From Acidovorax sp. FJL06 (GTDB lineage: Bacteria; Pseudomonadota; Gammaproteobacteria; Burkholderiales; Burkholderiaceae_C), in assembly GCF_003852545.1 (NCBI RefSeq), contig NZ_QAJR01000007.1, positions 47,669-111,668 on the forward strand: a stretch of 64,000 nt of DNA. The letters run 5' to 3'. Both the position numbers and the translations under genes were made by a program. A model generated the notes under the pieces. It saw only the letters and a list, made by a program, of their open reading frames with translations, was not told where the DNA came from and made no database searches. Shown here one piece after another: positions 61,285 through 64,000 of this stretch. Numbering within the stretch: position 1 is the first letter of the stretch; each line of letters opens with the position of its first letter.

Positions 61285-61800
61285 CTATGGGCCCGCAGGC
61301 GACTCCAGTGCTGCCAGCAACTGCGACAGCCGCGCGTCCAGCGCCGCCAGGTCGGCTGCCTTGAGTGGCGCGAGGATGCGGTGCTCGTTGGCCACATGGG
61401 CCTCGACGGCGCGGTCGATCAGCGCCAGCCCGGCGGGGGTGAGTTGCACCAGCGAGCTGCGCGCGTCCGCAGGGTTGGGCAGGCGCTCGATCCAGCCGCT
61501 GGCTTCGAGCTTGCCCATGCGGTGCGTCATGGTGCCCGAGGTCACCATGAGGGTGGAGAACAGCGTGGTGGGCGCCAGGCAGTAGGGCGCGCCCGAGCGG
61601 CGCAGCGTGGCCAGCATGTCGAACTCCCAGAAGCTCAGGCCGAACGGGGCAAAGGCCTCGTCCAGGCGGCGCTGCAGCAGGGCCGCACAGCGCGTGACGC
61701 GCCCGATGGGGCCCATGGGGCTCACATCCAGGTCGGGGCGCTCGCGGTGCCATTGGTCGAGGATGGCGTCCACGGCGTCGGGGGGGCGTTGGGTGGCCAT
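61285..61800 (-). CDS. MarR-family transcriptional regulator
   Basis: 171 aa. Winged HTH at about 60-130 (FGLSFWEFDMLATLRRSGAP, LMVTSGTMTHRMGKLEASGW, DARSSLVQLTPAG as the wing with the conserved D-x-R). Dimer helices flank it. Probably represses the divergent EamA exporter through the two CTTGA...TCAAG dyads in the 76-nt gap. Confidence 0.92.
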   Translation of the reverse strand: MATQRPPDAVDAILDQWHRERPDLDVSPMGPIGRVTRCAALLQRRLDEAFAPFGLSFWEFDMLATLRRSGAPYCLAPTTLFSTLMVTSGTMTHRMGKLEASGWIERLPNPADARSSLVQLTPAGLALIDRAVEAHVANEHRILAPLKAADLAALDARLSQLLAALESPAGP

Positions 61801-61820
61801 GGCTATCGGTTTGGAATTGT

Positions 61821-61871
61821 CTTGATTTCAAGATTGTATGGTAGAGTCATTTATCTTGAATTTAAGATAAA
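61821..61871. promoter_or_regulatory. MarR operator pair between the regulator and the EamA exporter
   Basis: CTTGATTTCAAG (61821-61832) and TTTATCTTGAATTTAAGATAAA (61850-61871, perfect 8-bp arms) are two dyads of the same core CTTGA, 34 bp centre to centre (about three turns). They cover both divergent promoters and are likely the MarR binding sites. Confidence 0.75.
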
Positions 61872-61876
61872 TCACC

Positions 61877-62771
61877 ATGTCGAATCTCCGTACCTCCCCC
61901 TGGCTGGATGCGCTGACCACGGCGGTGGGCCCCGTGATCTGGGGTTCGACCTACATCGTCACCACCGAGCTGCTGCCACCCGACCGGCCCTTCACCGCCG
62001 CACTGCTGCGCACCTTGCCTGCGGGCCTGCTGCTGGTGCTGTGGTGCCGCCGGTGGCCAGCCTGGGGCGACTTCACGGGGTGGTGGCGCCTGCTGGTGCT
62101 GGCGGCACTGAACATCGGTGTTTTCCAGGCGCTGCTGTTCGTGGCGGCCTACCGGCTGCCCGGTGGAGTGGCTGCGGTGGTGGGCGCTGTCGGGCCGCTG
62201 GTGGTGATGGGGCTGGCCTGGGCGCTGGACCACCGCCGTCCGCCCGCCCTGGCGCTGGGCGCGGGGGGCCTGGGGGTGCTGGGCATGGCGGCGCTGCTGC
62301 TGTCGCCGGGCGCGCGCTGGGACATGGTGGGCGTGGCCGCCGCGCTGGCGGGCACCTTGTGCATGGCGGCGGGCACCTTCTGGTCGCGCCGCTGGCGGTC
62401 CGACCTGCCGGTGCTGGCCTTCACCGGCTGGCAGCTGCTGGCCGGCGGCATCATGCTGGCGCCCGTGGCCTGGGTGGTGGACCCGCCGCTGCCCGTGCTC
62501 ACCGCCACCCATGTCGCCGGCTACCTGTACCTGAGCCTGGTGGGCGCGCTGCTGTCGTATGCGCTGTGGTTCCGGGGGGGTGGCGCGGCTGCCTTCGGTG
62601 GCGGTGTCGTCGCTGCTGTTGCTCAGCCCCGTCACGGCCGTGGTGCTGGGCTGGGCGCTGCTGGGGCAGGCCCTGCGGGGCCTGTCGCTGGCGGGCATGC
62701 TGGTGGTGCTGGCCAGCATCCTGGCGGTGCAGTGGGCGATGTCGCGGCCGGCAGCGTCCGCCGCCGCGTGA
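61877..62771 (+). pseudogene. EamA/DMT-family exporter, frameshifted at a G7 tract
   Basis: Reads MSNLRTSPWLDALTTAVGPV onward with the ten-TM EamA pattern (VIWGSTYIVTTELLPPD near the start, then LVGALLSYALWFRG). At the G7 run 62574-62580 the frame is lost: the expected continuation VARLPSVAVSSLLLLSPVTA appears in another frame and runs to the TGA at 62769-62771. One fewer G would give FRGVARLPS and restore a protein of about 297 aa. Function would be export of a small metabolite or drug under MarR control. It may be a sequencing error, phase-variable tract or true pseudogene. Confidence 0.85.
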
Positions 62772-62833
62772 TGCTATCCAATGGATAGCTGATTGCGCTT
62801 GCTGGATAAGCGCTGCGGGCCGGTTTTATTCAA
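62771..62833 (+). repeat. Dispersed repeat, copy 7
   Basis: TGCTATCCAATGGATAGCTG, then TTGCGCTTGCTGGATAAGCGCT and GCGGGCCGGTTTTATTC. This is the clearest full copy and lies between convergent genes. Confidence 0.7.
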
Positions 62834-63513
62834 ACCGATTCAAATTCTGCAGGCCACTCCAGGGCCAGCCAGGCGCCGGTGCCGGGGTGGGTGAATGCGA
62901 GGTGGCTGGCGTGCAGCAGCAGGCGCGGGGCCTGCGCCTGGGTGGCGGGGTCGGCATACAGCGCGTCGCCCAGGATGGGGTGGCCGATGGCCGCCAAGTG
63001 CACACGCAACTGGTGGGTGCGGCCGGTCACGGGTTCCAGTTCGACGTGCGTGGTTCGGGCCACCGGGTCGTGGCTGCGCATGCGCCAGCGGGTGAGGCTG
63101 GGCTTGCCCAGGGCGGGGTCGATGACGCGCAGCGGGCGCCGCTCCCAGTCGGCGGCGATGGGCAGGTCGATCTCGTTCCAGGCGCCGTCGTCCCCACCCG
63201 GCAGTCCCGACACCACGGCCTGGTAGCGCTTGTGCACCTGGCGCTCGGCAAAGGCGTGGCCCAGGCGGCGCTGGGCGTCGATGTGGCGCGCCATGAGCAC
63301 CAGGCCCGAGGTGGCCTGGTCCAGCCGGTGCACGATGAGTGCGCCGGGCCAGAGCTGCTGCGCGCGGGCGCTCAGGCAGTCTTGCTTGTCGGGGCCCCGG
63401 CCGGGCACGCACAGCAGGCCCGCAGGCTTTTGCAGCACCAGCAGGTCGGCATCTTCGTACGCCGCCTGCACGCCGCCCGCCAGGGGCTCAGGCCGCGCCA
63501 TCGCCTGCGGCAT
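62830..63513 (-). CDS. RluA-family pseudouridine synthase
   Basis: 227 aa. Catalytic motif IVHRLDQATSGLVLMAR (Asp in HRLD), substrate-loop VHKRYQAVVSGLPGGD, and GRTHQLRVHLAAIGHPILGD near the C-terminus. The length without an S4 domain suggests the RluA/TruC/RluE-like short class that modifies rRNA and/or tRNA uridine. Start ATG 63513 or ATG 63501 (MARPEPL); both overlap the upstream receiver gene. Confidence 0.9.
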   Translation of the reverse strand: MPQAMARPEPLAGGVQAAYEDADLLVLQKPAGLLCVPGRGPDKQDCLSARAQQLWPGALIVHRLDQATSGLVLMARHIDAQRRLGHAFAERQVHKRYQAVVSGLPGGDDGAWNEIDLPIAADWERRPLRVIDPALGKPSLTRWRMRSHDPVARTTHVELEPVTGRTHQLRVHLAAIGHPILGDALYADPATQAQAPRLLLHASHLAFTHPGTGAWLALEWPAEFESV

Positions 63514-64000
63514 TGCTGGTTGCTGCGTTGTCTGCGATCAGCCGCTGCACCGTGGCGCACAGCTCTTCCACATCGTTGGGCTTGTGGATCAGCGCGCGCG
63601 CGCCTTCGGCCAGCGCGGCCTGCTCGATCTCGGCCGTGACATAGCCCGAGGCCAGGGCCACGGGCAGGCCGGGGCGGATGAGGCGTGCCTCGCGCACCAG
63701 GTCCACGCCGCAGAAGCCGGGCATGTTGTAGTCGGTCACCAGCAGGTCGTAGCGCTGCGGCGCTGCGCGCAGCGCGGCCGTGGCCTCGTGCGGGTCGGTA
63801 AAGCCGCTTACCTCGTAGCCCCGCCGGCGCAAGAGGCGCTGCACCAGGAAGACCAGGGCCTGGTCGTCGTCCACGTACATCACATGGGGCTTCTGGTGCG
63901 GCGTAGGGGCCGCTGCCTCGGTGGCTGGTGGCGGGGCCGCCGCAGCCGCAGCCGGTGCTGCGGGGGCAGGCGCCGGGGGGGCGGGGGCCTGGCCGGTGGC
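63488..64000 (-). CDS. Response-regulator receiver domain, C-terminus of a probable hybrid kinase (5' end outside window)
   Basis: 170 residues visible, open to the window edge. An Ala/Pro-rich linker (first about 45 residues) leads to a REC domain beginning HVMYVDDDQALVFLVQRLL: acidic pair VDDD, phosphoacceptor Asp in DLLVTDYNMPGFCGVDLVRE, Thr/Ser at ALASGYVTAEI and Lys in ALIHKPNDVEEL. The linker upstream is typical of REC fused behind a histidine kinase ATPase domain, so hybrid sensor kinase is likely; a longer stand-alone regulator cannot be excluded. Confidence 0.8.
   Translation of the reverse strand, partial: ATGQAPAPPAPAPAAPAAAAAAPPPATEAAAPTPHQKPHVMYVDDDQALVFLVQRLLRRRGYEVSGFTDPHEATAALRAAPQRYDLLVTDYNMPGFCGVDLVREARLIRPGLPVALASGYVTAEIEQAALAEGARALIHKPNDVEELCATVQRLIADNAATSNAAGDGAA

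Noticed and set aside
60424-63639. 1071-codon open frame on the + strand across SDR, MarR, exporter and RluA genes
   Set aside because: Antisense or out of frame to recognised proteins; composition is Gly/Arg/Gln-rich with no domain.

Overview
This is a 64 kb stretch of a high-GC betaproteobacterial chromosome, most likely an Acidovorax-like member of the Comamonadaceae (Burkholderiales). The clues are a dapC-dapD-pilU block, PHA metabolism genes (intracellular PhaZ, a BktB-type thiolase), a tripartite-tricarboxylate (Bug) binding protein, an AmpR/class A beta-lactamase pair, very GC-rich third codon positions, and dispersed repeats of the kinds usual in this family (palindromes with the core GGGCTGAGCCTGTCGAAG, and a GATAGCTG...GCGCT...GTTTTT element). 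No rRNA, tRNA, CRISPR array, prophage or complete insertion sequence was seen.

Layout. 1-7.4 kb: methylmalonyl-CoA mutase (cut by the window edge) divergent from a GntR/FCD regulator; an acyl-CoA synthetase; a solitary nucleotidyltransferase with its own AT-rich dyad; a saccharopine dehydrogenase-like enzyme divergent from an Lrp regulator; an acyltransferase. 7.7-17 kb: dusA, a CHASE-PAS-GGDEF-EAL protein, a RelA/SpoT-domain alarmone synthetase, phaZ coupled to rnfB, and a chemoreceptor with a C-terminal Cache domain. 17-23.5 kb: dapC, dapD, pilU, then a hybrid ORF whose first residues look like DapE and the rest like the end of CysT, followed by intact cysW, cysA and dsbB. 23.6-32.6 kb: GST and trhO, GAF-HD-GYP, dCache-HAMP-PAS-GGDEF-EAL, ampR and a Tat/lipoprotein class A beta-lactamase. 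32.7-40.3 kb: argA, a serine hydrolase, hrpA.

40.5-50.0 kb is the accessory region: one compact minus-strand locus hsdR-hsdS-(Sll1717-type P-loop ATPase)-(GIY-YIG/DUF4357)-(wHTH-MNT nucleotidyltransferase)-(HEPN-like)-hsdM. It is a type I restriction-modification system with four extra genes between the specificity and modification subunits. The ATPase gene is visibly AT-richer than its surroundings, and the HTH-MNT gene has two operator-like dyads at its start. It is the best candidate for a composite defence locus.

50.2-64 kb: a second acyl-CoA ligase, a PilZ protein, an SBP-PAS-PAS-GGDEF-EAL protein, a secreted His/Arg/Asp/Gly-rich protein, a 2OG-Fe dioxygenase, a universal stress protein with a perfect FNR/ANR box, a Bug protein, bktB, an SDR, a MarR regulator divergent from a frameshifted EamA exporter, an RluA-type pseudouridine synthase, and the receiver end of a probable hybrid kinase.

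Themes: fatty-acid/PHA carbon handling (two ligases, mutase, thiolase, PhaZ), dense c-di-GMP signalling (three GGDEF-EAL proteins, one HD-GYP, one PilZ) and one defence locus. Two sites deserve verification before biology is inferred: the dapE/cysT junction near 20.6 kb and the G7 frameshift at 62.58 kb.
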